Counted from the first letter of the stretch, positions 8,116 through 17,339 are shown. The stretch is 41,045 bases of DNA from Chloroflexota bacterium (GCA_005880395.1 VBHQ01000078.1:1-41045); one strand, 5' to 3'. Translations and numbers: made by a program. The notes: generated by a model from the letters alone, not told the origin.

Positions 8116-9309
8116 GTGCAGCGCAACGGAGACGGGATCGTCGTCGCCGGCGGCGTGCGCACGGCGATCGGCAAATTTGCCGGAGCCTTCAAGGATCTGC
8201 CCACCTCGGATTTAGGGGCGACCGCAATCAAGGCCGCCGTGGATCGGGCCGGCATCTCGCCCGACGCTGTCGATGAGGTCATCCTCGGATGCGTTGGCCA
8301 GGTCGGCGAAGACGCGTTCAACGCGCGGCTGGCCACCTTGAAAGCCGGGCTGCCTGAGAAGACGACGGCTTTCAACGTCAACCGGCTGTGCGGGTCCGGC
8401 CTGCAGGCGATCAACAGCGCGGTCCAGGAGCTCCGCACCGGCGAGGCTGAAGTCGTGGTCGCGGGCGGCAACGAGAACATGTCGATCCAACCGTACCTGC
8501 TGCCGCGGTCGCAGGTCGGTTGGCGCCTGGGGGAAGCGGAGCTGATCGACGGCACGCTGTCCCTGGTCACCGACCCGTTTGGCCGCTATCAGATGGGCTG
8601 CACCGCCGAGAAGGTCGCGGACCGCTACGGCGTGTCGCGCGAAACGCAGGACAAGTTTGCGGCCGAGAGCCAGCGCCGCGCGGTCGCGGCCATCAACGAG
8701 GGCCGCTTCAAGGACCAGATCGTCCCGGTCCCGGTTCCGCAAAAGAAGGGGCAGCCGGTGTTGGCTGAGACCGATGAGCATCCCCGGCCGGGTACCACCG
8801 TCGAATCGCTCGCCCGCCTGAAGGCTGCCTTCCGTGAAGGTGGCAGTGTCACCGCCGGCAATTCGTCGGGCATCAACGACGCCGGCGCCGCGGTCGTCGT
8901 CATGACGAGGTCGAAAGCCGAGCAGCTGGGCGTGACACCCCAGCTCGAGTGGGTCGCCGATGCGGTCGCCGGCATCAGCCCCGAGATCATGGGGGTGGCG
9001 CCGATCTTCGCCGTCCAGAACCTGCTGCGCAAAGTCGGGATGACCATCAATGACATCGACCTGATGGAGTTGAACGAGGCGTTCGCGGCGCAGGCGGTGG
9101 CGGTCATCCGGGAGCTGGAAATCGATCCCGACAAAGTGAACCCCAATGGCGGCGCGATCGCGCTGGGCCATCCGGTCGGCGCAACCGGAGCCATCCTGAC
9201 GGTCAAGCTCGCCTACGAGCTGAAGCGGCGCCAGGCCGAATGGGGCATCGTCACGATGTGCATCGGCGGCGGCCAAGGGATCGCGACGCTCTTCCGCAAC
9301 CTGAACTGA
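8116..9309 (+). CDS. Acetyl-CoA C-acetyltransferase (thiolase)
   Basis: Condenses or cleaves acetyl-CoA and acetoacetyl-CoA, for PHB, mevalonate-type or fatty acid metabolism. 397 aa, the normal thiolase length. The acylation cysteine is in NRLCGSGLQAINSA, the substrate motif in LMELNEAFAAQ, the histidine in NPNGGAIALGHPVGATGA, and the second catalytic cysteine in MCIGGGQGIA. The start is GTG 8116. A TAAAAT -10-like hexamer at 8103-8108 ends 7 nt before this GTG, with no ribosome site between, so the mRNA may be leaderless. No partner genes of a specific pathway are adjacent. Confidence 0.94.
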   Translation: MQRNGDGIVVAGGVRTAIGKFAGAFKDLPTSDLGATAIKAAVDRAGISPDAVDEVILGCVGQVGEDAFNARLATLKAGLPEKTTAFNVNRLCGSGLQAINSAVQELRTGEAEVVVAGGNENMSIQPYLLPRSQVGWRLGEAELIDGTLSLVTDPFGRYQMGCTAEKVADRYGVSRETQDKFAAESQRRAVAAINEGRFKDQIVPVPVPQKKGQPVLAETDEHPRPGTTVESLARLKAAFREGGSVTAGNSSGINDAGAAVVVMTRSKAEQLGVTPQLEWVADAVAGISPEIMGVAPIFAVQNLLRKVGMTINDIDLMELNEAFAAQAVAVIRELEIDPDKVNPNGGAIALGHPVGATGAILTVKLAYELKRRQAEWGIVTMCIGGGQGIATLFRNLN

Positions 9310-9349
9310 GCCACCGCCGGGGATCTCGCCGCGGGCCGTTGTACCGACA

Positions 9350-10147
9350 GTGTCGCGTCTGCTCAGCCGCCCGGTCCTCTTAGCGCTAACGGCGCTGCTT
9401 TCAGCCGTGGCCGTTCTGCGCTTCGGGGTGCTTCCGACCATCCTCGTGATGATGGTCGGGGTCACGAGCGCGGTGCTCGTCGGCCGGCACCGGGCGGGTC
9501 GATTCACGGTGAGGCCGCGGGCGCGGCGCGGGCAGGAGTGGCGGCCGACCGTCCAGCACGCTGAGCTCCCGACGCCGGCGGATGACCCGGCAATTGGATA
9601 TCCCGAACCGAGCGTCGAGCAATTCGCAGCTCGGACGCCGCCGCTTGCGCACCTGAAACTGGAGGGCGGTTTACGGACCGCGCTCGATGGCTTCGCGCTC
9701 GGCCGGGCCAAGCGGATCGTCGAGGCCCCGGACCTCCTGTCCCACGCCGCCGCGGACGCCGAGTCGTGGCCTGTCGTTGAGCTCGCTGTCCAGAAGACGC
9801 TCGAGCTCGCGCGCGGGCGCGGGGTCGGCATACAGGCCGAGGGGCAGGTCGGCCTTCAGAAGGCCCTGGCGCTGAGCGCCGCTCGCGGTGTCCTGCTGGC
9901 TGAGTGGCGTCAGCTCGAGGACGGCAAGACGGTATGGGATGGTCCGGTCGCGCGCATTCGTGCCTCCGACGCCTTTACGATTCAGCGGGTCAGCGAAGCA
10001 ACGGAGCGCCAGCAGCTTCCCGATCTGTTCGCGGGAATCGCCCGCCGCCCGCAGGACTTCGAGGTCCGCCTGCTACTGCCGTACGCACTGACGACGGCGT
10101 TCTATCTGCGTCTGCAGGGAAACCCGCCGAACGCGTTCGCCGCCTAG
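9350..10147 (+). CDS. Hypothetical protein with N-terminal membrane segments
   Basis: Not recognised. 265 aa from GTG 9350. Two hydrophobic stretches occur at the N-terminus (PVLLALTALLSAVAVL and GVLPTILVMMVGVTSAVLVG), then a basic linker (RHRAGRFTVRPRARR) and a soluble domain of about 190 residues rich in Ala, Leu and Arg with no motif I can name. Codon use agrees with its neighbours. It follows the thiolase by 40 nt on the same strand and converges with the channel gene, overlapping it by 4 nt. Confidence 0.6.
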   Translation: MSRLLSRPVLLALTALLSAVAVLRFGVLPTILVMMVGVTSAVLVGRHRAGRFTVRPRARRGQEWRPTVQHAELPTPADDPAIGYPEPSVEQFAARTPPLAHLKLEGGLRTALDGFALGRAKRIVEAPDLLSHAAADAESWPVVELAVQKTLELARGRGVGIQAEGQVGLQKALALSAARGVLLAEWRQLEDGKTVWDGPVARIRASDAFTIQRVSEATERQQLPDLFAGIARRPQDFEVRLLLPYALTTAFYLRLQGNPPNAFAA

Positions 10148-11244
10148 CGGGAGGCGACCCGCAGCGGCACCTCCTCATGGCGCCGGAGCGGGAAGCGGAC
10201 GAACGAGCGGTCGCCGATCCATTGTGTCGGCGGTGCCGCCCACCATTTGGCCATGCTGTTGAGCTGCCCCGCGTACTGCGACCGCAACCTCGAGAAGGCG
10301 GTCCACGATTCTTCGGGCGCCAGCAAGGTCCAGCCGGCGGCCGCCAACCGGCTGCGGGCATCGTCAAACTCGTATCGTTCGACTCCCGCATCGCCGTCTC
10401 CGGGAATGTGGAAAAAGCCGCTGAGATCTTCGACGAGGTGGGTCCCCATGGCGAACATCATCTTTGCCGGGCCCCGCGGGCCGTCGACCACCGTCGTGAG
10501 CAGGAGGGTGGTCGCGTCGAGCACCGCGCCCAACGCGCTGACCCACGACTCGTTGTCATGGGACGAACGGAAGTAGGCGAGGATCGGAAACGCCAGGTGG
10601 CTGTCGAGGACTTCCGCGCCCCATTTCTCCCATTCGCCGAAGAGGCGGGGCAGATCCTCCCGCAGGCCATATTTCGCTGTGGTCTCCAGGAGGCTGACTC
10701 CCGAAGGCGGTGCTCCAGCCCGCGCGTCGAGGGTGACGATCTGGATCTCACGCCGCTGAAACGACGCGTACAGCGAGAAAAGGAAGCTGATCGCGAGTGC
10801 AATCGTCCCCAGGCCGCAGGCGCCGGCAAGCAAGGCGAGAAAGCGGGCAAGGCCGGACGTGGCAACAACGTCTCCGAAGCCAATGGTCAGCACCGATGTC
10901 CCGGCGAAATAAAACGCGGTCGGAAAATCCGAGACGACTGGGTTCAGCTGATGGCGCAGCGCGAAGAAGATGAAGGCAAAACCGAGAATGATCCCGGTGA
11001 CCCACAGGACCAGTAACACGACGACGGCCATCGGCGCAAATGTCCCGAAGAGTCGCTCGCGCGCGCCGGACGACCCACTGCGGAGGCCAAGCCCTCGGCA
11101 GAGCTGCCAGCCGTTCCGAATCACCAATCGGCTCAGGCGATAGCGTCCCGGGGTGGAGCGGGGCACGACGACGCTCTGGAAGACGTCGTTGAGCATGTAG
11201 ATAACGAGCGCCACGCCAATGGTAAATTCGAGTGCCTCGAGCAT
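10144..11244 (-). CDS. Two-span potassium-type ion channel protein
   Basis: 366 aa. An N-terminal helix (FTIGVALVIYMLNDVFQSVVV) precedes a pore module: helix VVVLLVLWVTGIILGFAFIFF, pore loop with the selectivity filter TIGFGD, and helix LARFLALLAGACGLGTIALAISFLFSL. This is the Ion_trans_2 plan. The C-terminal 190 residues are cytoplasmic, with no RCK nucleotide-binding signature that I can see. Filter TIGFGD suggests K+ selectivity, by analogy with TVGYGD/TIGFGD channels. The start ATG 11244 lies 13 nt after the tRNA-Leu gene on the same strand. Gating ligand unknown. Confidence 0.85.
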   Translation of the reverse strand: MLEALEFTIGVALVIYMLNDVFQSVVVPRSTPGRYRLSRLVIRNGWQLCRGLGLRSGSSGARERLFGTFAPMAVVVLLVLWVTGIILGFAFIFFALRHQLNPVVSDFPTAFYFAGTSVLTIGFGDVVATSGLARFLALLAGACGLGTIALAISFLFSLYASFQRREIQIVTLDARAGAPPSGVSLLETTAKYGLREDLPRLFGEWEKWGAEVLDSHLAFPILAYFRSSHDNESWVSALGAVLDATTLLLTTVVDGPRGPAKMMFAMGTHLVEDLSGFFHIPGDGDAGVERYEFDDARSRLAAAGWTLLAPEESWTAFSRLRSQYAGQLNSMAKWWAAPPTQWIGDRSFVRFPLRRHEEVPLRVASR

Positions 11245-11257
11245 GAGGGCATAGTAC

Positions 11258-11341
11258 TGCCGGGACGGGGACTCGAACCCCGACGCCCTTTCGGGCAGGC
11301 GATTTTAAGTCGCCAACGTCTACCGATTCCGTCACCCCGGC
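11258..11341 (-). tRNA. tRNA-Leu (anticodon TAA)
   Basis: 84 nt with a long variable arm, as expected of a class II tRNA. Acceptor GCCGGGG pairs with TCCCGGC (one G-U), discriminator A at 11258. Anticodon stem GGCGA/TCGCC encloses loop CTTAAAA with anticodon TAA at 11307-11305. A variable arm (TGCCCGAAAGGGCG) and a T arm (CGGGGTTCGAGTCCCCG) are clear. No CCA is encoded. A TACAAT -10-like box lies at 11351-11356, 10 nt upstream. Confidence 0.95.
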
Positions 11342-11407
11342 GCGAGCAACATTGTAGGGCGCTGATCTTGAAACCCGTGGCGACTTGGGGTAGGCTGCTT
11401 GACCGCA

Positions 11408-12313
11408 GTGTTATCCGCAATTGGACGGACCGTCGGCCTGATGCTGATCGCCGCGGGCGCCTGCAGCGCCCTGGCATCCGCCGGCCCGATCCAGCCCGTC
11501 GAGGCCGTGCAGCCCCCTGACGAGATTGCGGCAGTAACCGACCTCGGCCCGCTCGAGCCCAGGCCGCCCCGGCTGCACCTGCCGCCCGACCCGACCCCGA
11601 GCCCAACCCCGGCGCCGACCATGGCGGCACCGGCAACCGCGCCGGTCCGTGTCGCCGTTGCCGCCGCCCGAGCGATTCCATTGCCGGTCATCGACGCCCA
11701 GGAAATCGCCCTCGTCAACCTGGACACCGGCCGGTTCCTCTGGCAATCGCATGCCGTCATGGCCTGGGCGCCGGCGAGCCTGACGAAGATCTTCACGGCC
11801 ATGGTCGCGGTCGATGTCCTCGGCATGAGCGCGACGGTGGCTGTCCCCTCCTCGATCAGGGCGACGTTCATCGCCGACATGAATGCGAAGGCCGCAAGAC
11901 TCGGCCTGCGCATCACGCATTTCCTCAATCCGACCGGGCTCGACCAGCCCGGGCATTACTCATCCGCCCATGACCTGGCGATCGCCGCGATGTACCTCGA
12001 ATCGCACTACGGCTCGTTGGTCACCATCGCCGCGACCCCGTCGATCACGTTCCCGGCGACGGCGTCGCACAAAGCCTTCAACCTCGTGAGCCTGGACAAG
12101 CTGCTCTGGACCTATCCCGGAACCTATGGCTTGAAAACGGGATGGACCGATGCCGCACTCGGCTGCCTGATCACGACCTCGAGCCGTGGAGGGCATCGCC
12201 TCCTGGCCGTGATGCTGGGCGCACCGGCGGGCACCGCCTATGCCCAAATGCCGAAGCTTCTCGACTACGGCTTCCAGTTACTTGGCGTGTTGCCCCGACC
12301 TCCCGTCCCGTAG
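11408..12313 (+). CDS. D-Ala-D-Ala carboxypeptidase (S11), internally deleted
   Basis: Penicillin-binding-protein-type DD-carboxypeptidase that trims peptidoglycan stems outside the membrane. After a signal segment (VGLMLIAAGACSALASA) and a Pro/Thr linker comes ASLTKIFTAMVAVDVL with the SxxK motif; near the C-terminus YGLKTGWTDAALG has the KTG motif. The SxN motif (usually SGND) is missing. The text jumps from ATVAVPSSI straight to RATFIADMNAKAARLGL, skipping roughly 45-50 residues in frame at about 11846-11861. Without SxN the enzyme should be inactive. A TTGAAA-N17-TAGGCT promoter-like pair (11368-11396) puts the start at GTG 11408 or ATG 11441 rather than TTG 11399. Confidence 0.82.
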   Translation: MLSAIGRTVGLMLIAAGACSALASAGPIQPVEAVQPPDEIAAVTDLGPLEPRPPRLHLPPDPTPSPTPAPTMAAPATAPVRVAVAAARAIPLPVIDAQEIALVNLDTGRFLWQSHAVMAWAPASLTKIFTAMVAVDVLGMSATVAVPSSIRATFIADMNAKAARLGLRITHFLNPTGLDQPGHYSSAHDLAIAAMYLESHYGSLVTIAATPSITFPATASHKAFNLVSLDKLLWTYPGTYGLKTGWTDAALGCLITTSSRGGHRLLAVMLGAPAGTAYAQMPKLLDYGFQLLGVLPRPPVP

Positions 12314-12323
12314 CCGGCTAACG

Positions 12324-13487
12324 TCAGGCCGCTGGCGCGACCCGCGCCGGCCGCGTCCAATGGGCCGTGGCAACGGCGAGCGCCCCAACGCCGAGCAGCA
12401 CCGCCGCAAGACCGACCAGCCATCCCAGCAGCGGGATCGCCGTGACGACCGCGAGGACCAACAGTCCCGCCGCCAGGGCGATCGCGTCGTGGTAGCTGCC
12501 CCACCCGACCTGGGTGAAGAGGAGCCGGCCCACGAGAAAGGCTGATACGACGTACCCAAGGGCGCACACCAGAATCCAGAGTGGAATCATCAGCGCGCCA
12601 ATCCACCAGCCGCCGATCAGAATGCCGATGAGGAACACGACGAGCGCCACGATGGGCGTGGCGACCACGAGCGCGGCGCCGATGCCGAGACTGGCCCATG
12701 GCTCGGCGCGCAGCGTGTCGATGCTACGGCCGCTCAGCCGCGGAAGCAGGAAGAGGAAGATCAACCCCAGCGCCAGGATGCCGATCAGCGCCCGAAGCCA
12801 GCTAAAAAATCCGTTGGTCGCGTTGTTGGTCGGAGGACGGTGCTGCGTGGTGGTGCCATTGACGCGGGCGCCGTTCGCCAGCTCGACCTGGTTGTCGCTG
12901 GTGTAATCAAGGTTGCCGCCAATTTGCGCGCCGTCAAGCCGCAGGTGATCGACGCGGCCCGTCACGTTACCGCCGACATGATTGCGCAGGGTGAGCGTCC
13001 CCGAACCCATCGCCACGTTGCGGGTGATCGGTCCGGCGACGGTCGCGTTGCCACCGGCCACCACGAGGTCGCGGCCGATCGTCGCCCCCGAGCCGATGTC
13101 GACGGTTCCCCCGGCGATGACGATGTCGCCGGCCACCGGACCGGTGATGGTGAACGTGCCGCCGGCGGCCCGGACGCTGCCCCCGACATGCCCGCTGATC
13201 GTGAGGTTACCTCCGGCCACCATGACGTCGCGACTGACCGCCCCGGCGATCGTCACGGTTCCGCCGGCGACGATGACATTGCCATTCACATTGCCGTTGA
13301 CCGTGATCGTGCCGCCCGCGGCATAGAGGTCATCGTTGACCGTCTCCCCGCTTCCCACCGTGACATCGCTCCCCCGCCGAAGGTCGGCGGCGAGCACCGC
13401 GACAGGGATCGCGGCAAGCGCGCCACCGATGGTGAGGGCACCGAGCAGCAGGTAGATGCGGCGACGCACCGAACCGATCTCAGCCAT
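12324..13487 (-). CDS. Membrane protein with bactofilin-like beta-helix repeats
   Basis: 387 aa from ATG 13487, preceded by GGAGGGG; the track start at 13646 is too long. Order: a signal or anchor helix (IYLLLGALTIGGALAAIPVAVLA), then a repeat region of about 160 residues in which units like VAGGTVTIAGAVSRDVM recur every 17-19 residues (VAGGNLTISGHV, AAGGTFTITGPV, IAGGTVDIGSGA, VAGGNATVAGPI), the signature of a polymer-forming right-handed beta-helix. Four to five membrane helices follow (LIGILALGLIFLFLL onward). The repeats probably lie outside the membrane given the leader. Function not known; a surface scaffold is an inference. The stop is 10 nt from the convergent carboxypeptidase stop. 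Confidence 0.7.
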   Translation of the reverse strand: MAEIGSVRRRIYLLLGALTIGGALAAIPVAVLAADLRRGSDVTVGSGETVNDDLYAAGGTITVNGNVNGNVIVAGGTVTIAGAVSRDVMVAGGNLTISGHVGGSVRAAGGTFTITGPVAGDIVIAGGTVDIGSGATIGRDLVVAGGNATVAGPITRNVAMGSGTLTLRNHVGGNVTGRVDHLRLDGAQIGGNLDYTSDNQVELANGARVNGTTTQHRPPTNNATNGFFSWLRALIGILALGLIFLFLLPRLSGRSIDTLRAEPWASLGIGAALVVATPIVALVVFLIGILIGGWWIGALMIPLWILVCALGYVVSAFLVGRLLFTQVGWGSYHDAIALAAGLLVLAVVTAIPLLGWLVGLAAVLLGVGALAVATAHWTRPARVAPAA

Positions 13488-13515
13488 GACCACCCCTCCT
13501 CGGCAATTCTCGCAT

Positions 13516-13549
13516 CTCCCTTCCCCTCTGGGGGCAGGGTCGGGGCAGG
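13516..13549 (-). repeat. Dispersed GC-rich hairpin repeat, copy 1
   Basis: On the minus strand: CCTGCCCCGACCCTGCCCCC-AGA-GGGGAAGGGA. Same family as copies at 17242 and 33752. It lies between the stop of the first exporter and the start of the beta-helix protein gene. Arms CCCCC/GGGG are less perfect than in copy 3. Confidence 0.6.
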
Positions 13550-13551
13550 CC

Positions 13552-15067
13552 TCAGCCCATTGCGGCGTCAGGCTCGGCAGCGTCGGGCACCGGCACTTCG
13601 CCAAAAGCCGGTTGCGCCTGCCGGACTCGGGCCCGAAGTGGGACATCGGGCATGAACAGCGAGGCGATCAGCGCGAGCGCCACGAGCCCCACCGCCAGGA
13701 TGAACAGGTCGTGGAGCGTCAGGGCCAGCGCCTCGCGAATCGCATGCATGACCTGATCGAAGATCGGGATCGCCTGCGGCGGGAGCGTCGCCTTCGCCGC
13801 GGCGATCGCGGCGGGGTCGAACAGCGCATTGGGATTGCTGGGTGACGCCGTCGAGGGCAAGCTGAAACCCGCGGGCAGATGCAGGCTGGCTACCTGGGCC
13901 TGAATGGCCCCTGGCAGCCGCAGCGCCAGGAGCGATCCCAGGACCGCCGAGCTGACCGTGCCGCCGATGTTGCGCCAGAACTGAATCTGGCTCGTGCCGA
14001 CACCGAGAAAGCGCGCCGGTAATGCGCTCTGCACCGCATTGATGTAGAGCGGGAACGTGATCCCTAAACCGGCGCCCACGATGATGATGGCCACCGTGAG
14101 CGTGGCCTGCCACGTGGACGGCGATCAAGCCAAGCATCATCGGGGTCAGCAGTAGCCCGGAGTTCGTCACGCTGACGCCAAGCACGCCCTGGGTTTCCAG
14201 TGGGATGAAGATGATCATGCCGAACATCCCCAGCGCGCTGAAGAAGCCGACGATCATCGAGACGGCAAACGTGCGGTTCTTAAACAGCCTGAAGGGGACG
14301 ATCGGCTCCTTGACCCGCTGCTCGATCACGAAAAAGGCGATCAGCATCGCGGCCCCAAGCGCCAGCAGGCCGAGGACTTCGAACGACGTCCAGCCCTGGT
14401 CCTTGGCAACCGAGAGGGCGACGAGGATCGGGATGAGCCCGGCGGCCAACGCGGCCGAACCCCAGACATCGATGTCCCGCCAGGATGCCTTGGTCCGGAT
14501 GAAGGGTAGGAACCCGGCCACGATGATGACGCCGAGCAAGCCAACCGGCAGGTTGACGTAGAACACCCAGCGCCAGCCGAGGTTATCGGTGATGTAGCCG
14601 CCGAGGACCGGGCCGACGATCGACGAAAGCCCGAAAACCCCACCGAATAGGCCCTGCATCTTGGCGCGCTGAGCCGGCGGGAAGATGTCGGCCAGCACCG
14701 TGAAGGCCGACGCGAAGAGCATGCCGCCCATCAGCCCCTGGATGATTCGGAACACGATCAGCTGGTTCATGTCTTGCGAGATGCCACAGAGGGCCGAGGC
14801 AGCAACGAATCCGGCCATCCCGGCGATCAAAAATGGCTTACGGCCGAAGAGGTCGCCCATCTTGCCGGCGATCGGGACGACCACGGTCGAAGCGACCAGA
14901 TAGCCGGTGATCAGCCACGAGTACCGATCGAGGCCGTTGAGCTCCGAAACTATGCGCGGTAGCGCCGTGCCGACGATCGTCTGATCGAGCGCCGCCAGCA
15001 ACAGCGCCAGCATCACGCCGATGGTGGCGAACACCTTCACTCGAGTGGTCAATTCAGTTTGTGGCAT
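13552..15067 (-). pseudogene. DHA2-type multidrug MFS transporter A, internally deleted and frameshifted
   Basis: Proton-driven exporter of the 14-span DHA2 group. The N-terminal frame (ATG 15067) has DQTIVGTALPRIVSELNG (motif D1), GKMGDLFGRKPFLIAG (motif A) and GPVLGGYITDNLGWRWVFYVNLP (motif C) and runs through LLLTPMMLGLIAVHV. The rest lies in another frame, LTVAIIIVGAGLGITFPLYI to the stop at 13552. About 40 residues covering roughly one to two helices are missing at 14100-14115, inside the perfect inverted repeat CGTGGC-CT-GCCACG (14101-14114). The 5' end overlaps the MarR gene by 14 nt, so the regulator and transporter form one operon. Confidence 0.85.
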
Positions 15068-15653
15068 GCGTCTTCGCCTCCTCGGCGTTCATTGCCTGGA
15101 TGAGCCGCAAACAGATGTCCCGAAGTTGAACCAACTCGGACGCTGCAAGATTCCTTGTCAAACCCTGCTGACCGAGCGAGGCATCGCGCCAGAGCGCTTT
15201 CACTCGCTCGCGACCCGGGTCGGTGAGCTCCGCGTACACCGAGCGGCGATCGTCGGGGTCATCAACGCGTCGAACCAGCCCGTGGCGTTCGAGGTTGTCA
15301 ACCAGGCCGGTCACCGTCCGCGGTGACACCTCGAGCATTTCCGCAAGTTCCCCCATCGTCATCCGGTTCCCCTCCGCGTGCTGGAGGCGGACCAGGATTT
15401 GAAATCGGCCCTCGCTCAGCCCATGCTGGTCGGCCCAGCGCTCCATCATGAGGTGCATCTTCTTGCCGAGCATGCGAACCGCCGCCAGGGCTTCGGTTCC
15501 GGCGTCGACCCGACGGCCCGTGCGCTTCAGGAGCTCGCGGATCCGCGGGTCATACCGGCAGCCATCGGCATCCATGGGATAGTCGATTGCGCCCAGATCG
15601 AGATGGGATATCACGGGACGGACCTTTTCCTGGCTCATCTTTTCCTTACTCAT
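15054..15653 (-). CDS. MarR-family transcriptional regulator
   Basis: 199 aa from ATG 15653; the 35 residues upstream in the track ORF are not family-like. The winged helix-turn-helix is clear: LSEGRFQILVRLQHAEGNRMTMGELAEMLEVSPRTVTGLVDNLERHGLVRRVDDPDDRRSVYAELTDPGRERV, including the DxRS-type wing motif (DDPDDRRS). An unusual 50-residue N-terminal extension precedes it. It overlaps exporter A by 14 nt, the usual MarR-efflux pairing, and probably represses this operon and responds to the exported compounds. A TAATAT box and an AT-rich imperfect dyad (about 15652-15674) upstream of the start could be promoter and operator. Confidence 0.88.
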   Translation of the reverse strand: MSKEKMSQEKVRPVISHLDLGAIDYPMDADGCRYDPRIRELLKRTGRRVDAGTEALAAVRMLGKKMHLMMERWADQHGLSEGRFQILVRLQHAEGNRMTMGELAEMLEVSPRTVTGLVDNLERHGLVRRVDDPDDRRSVYAELTDPGRERVKALWRDASLGQQGLTRNLAASELVQLRDICLRLIQAMNAEEAKTHATN

Positions 15654-15705
15654 ATTTACTGGGCTCAATATTACCCGCCTCAGGGACTTCACGCCAGGCC
15701 CTTCC

Positions 15706-17210
15706 TCAGGCCACCGACGCCGGAGTCTCCACCTCGGACGCAGCGGCCAGTGATGCACTCGCGCGGCGGCTCCGAATGGCGACCGAACCGATCGCGGCCA
15801 CCAGGATCACGGCGATCGCGAGCGCCATGGTCGGCCGCATCGCGTCGACAAACGCCTGGGTGAAGACGGCGTGCGCCACCTGCTGGATCTGCTGGGCGAT
15901 CTGCGCCGGGACGCCGGCTGGTAACGCGACATTCGTCCCTGTCTGGCCACGGCCGATTTCGAGTCCGCCTTTCGCCGCCTGGCTGAACCCGGCAACGAAC
16001 GGGCCTTGCACCGGCTGCGGCAACTGCGCCGAATAGCTCGCCGCGCGGCTGTGCAGGTCGGCCGCCAGCTGGTTCTGAAGCAGCGCGCCGATCGCCGCGC
16101 TCCCAATCACGGCCCCCAGCTCCTGCACGGTGCTGATGACGCCCGAGGCCACGCCCGCCAGCCGCGGTTGAAGGTCACGGGTCGCAAGGCTGAACACGGG
16201 AGTCCAGATCCCCGCCATCCCGACGCCGGCGATCACCAGGCCCGGCACGAAGCTCCAGCGATTCGAGGCGACCTGCGCGGTCCACGCGATATAGGCGATC
16301 CCAATCGCAAACAGGCTGAGTCCAGCGATCAGAATGTATTTCGCGTAGCGATTCGCGAGCGCCGCAGCGCCGCCCGACATCAGGATCATCGCCAGCGGCT
16401 GAGGCGCGATGGCCAGGCCCGCGGCGAAGGCGCTCAGTCCAAGGACGGACTGGTAGTAGATCGTCATCGGCAGGAAGACGCCGACGATCGCGAAGCCCAT
16501 CGCGAGCATGACGAGGGTCATCAACGTGTAGTTCCGGTCCTTGAAGACCGCGAACGGCAGCAGCGGCTCCTTGTCCTGGCGCCGCCACTGCACGACGAGA
16601 AAGAGGAGCAGGACGGCCACGCCGGCCGCGATGATCTCGGGGATCGTGATCCCTGCCCATACGGTTCCCCATTCGTACCGTTGCCCCTCGATCAGGCCGA
16701 AGACGACGCCGAGCAATCCCGCGCTTGCGAGCGCGACGCCGGCGAAATCCAGTCGATGACGAAGGCCCGGTCGCAGGTCCGGGATGAACGCGAGCGCGAG
16801 CACGAACGTGATCAGCCCGATCGGTAGGTTGATGTAAAAGATCCAGCGCCATCCGAAATTCGTGACGATGAACCCGCCCAGCACCGGGCCGAGCAGCACC
16901 GCGAGCCCCGCGAGCGAACCGTAGATCGCAAAGACGCCGCCGCGGCGGTCAGGCGGAAAGAGCGAGGTCATGATCGGCAGCCCTTGCGGCGCGAGCATCG
17001 CGGCGCCGAATCCCTGTGCGCCACGGGCAAGGATGAGTTGCGTCGGGTCATGGGCCAGCCCGCTGAATGCGGAGGCAATCGTGAAAACGACCACGCCGGC
17101 CGCGAACATGTTGCGCGGCCCGAAGATGTCGCCCAGCCGTCCGGAGGTGATGAGCAGCACGGCATAGACCATGCCAGCCAGGGCGCGGACGATCGACGCG
17201 TTTCAGTCAT
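15706..17210 (-). pseudogene. DHA2-type MFS transporter B, N-terminal deletion and frameshift
   Basis: Second drug exporter of the DHA2 group. A ribosome site (AAGGAGGG) and ATG 17210 begin MTETRRSSAPWLA, which then runs out of frame. The transporter body resumes in another frame at MVYAVLLITSGRLGDIFGPRNMF (motif A) and contains GPVLGGFIVTNFGWRWIFYINLP. The missing stretch should hold the first helix with the DxTIVNVALP motif and the start of helix 2, roughly 45-50 residues, at about 17172-17192. The ORF track begins at GTG/ATG 17172, but nothing there looks like an initiation site. Later helices are complete to the stop at 15706. A padR gene lies upstream on the same strand. Confidence 0.82.
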
Positions 17211-17241
17211 GGGTGATCAAACCCTCCTTATTCGGTTCACG

Positions 17242-17276
17242 TCCCTCCCCCGCGGGGGAGCGTCAGGGTGGGGCCG
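17242..17276 (-). repeat. Dispersed GC-rich hairpin repeat, copy 2
   Basis: On the minus strand: CCCCACCCTGACGCTCCCCC-GC-GGGGGAGGGA, with a perfect CTCCCCC/GGGGGAG stem. It lies between padR and exporter B, 30 nt before the exporter start. It shares the CCC-ACCCT-lead and the C5/G5 hairpin with copies 1 and 3. Confidence 0.65.
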
Positions 17277-17339
17277 CCTGGCTATACTCGGCTTGCGCGG
17301 CCTTGAGGCCAGGTCCCTTCGCGGATCGACTCGAGGAAC

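Noticed and set aside
8212-9831. 539-aa minus-strand ORF opposite the thiolase
   Set aside because: Antisense shadow; the thiolase has all catalytic motifs.
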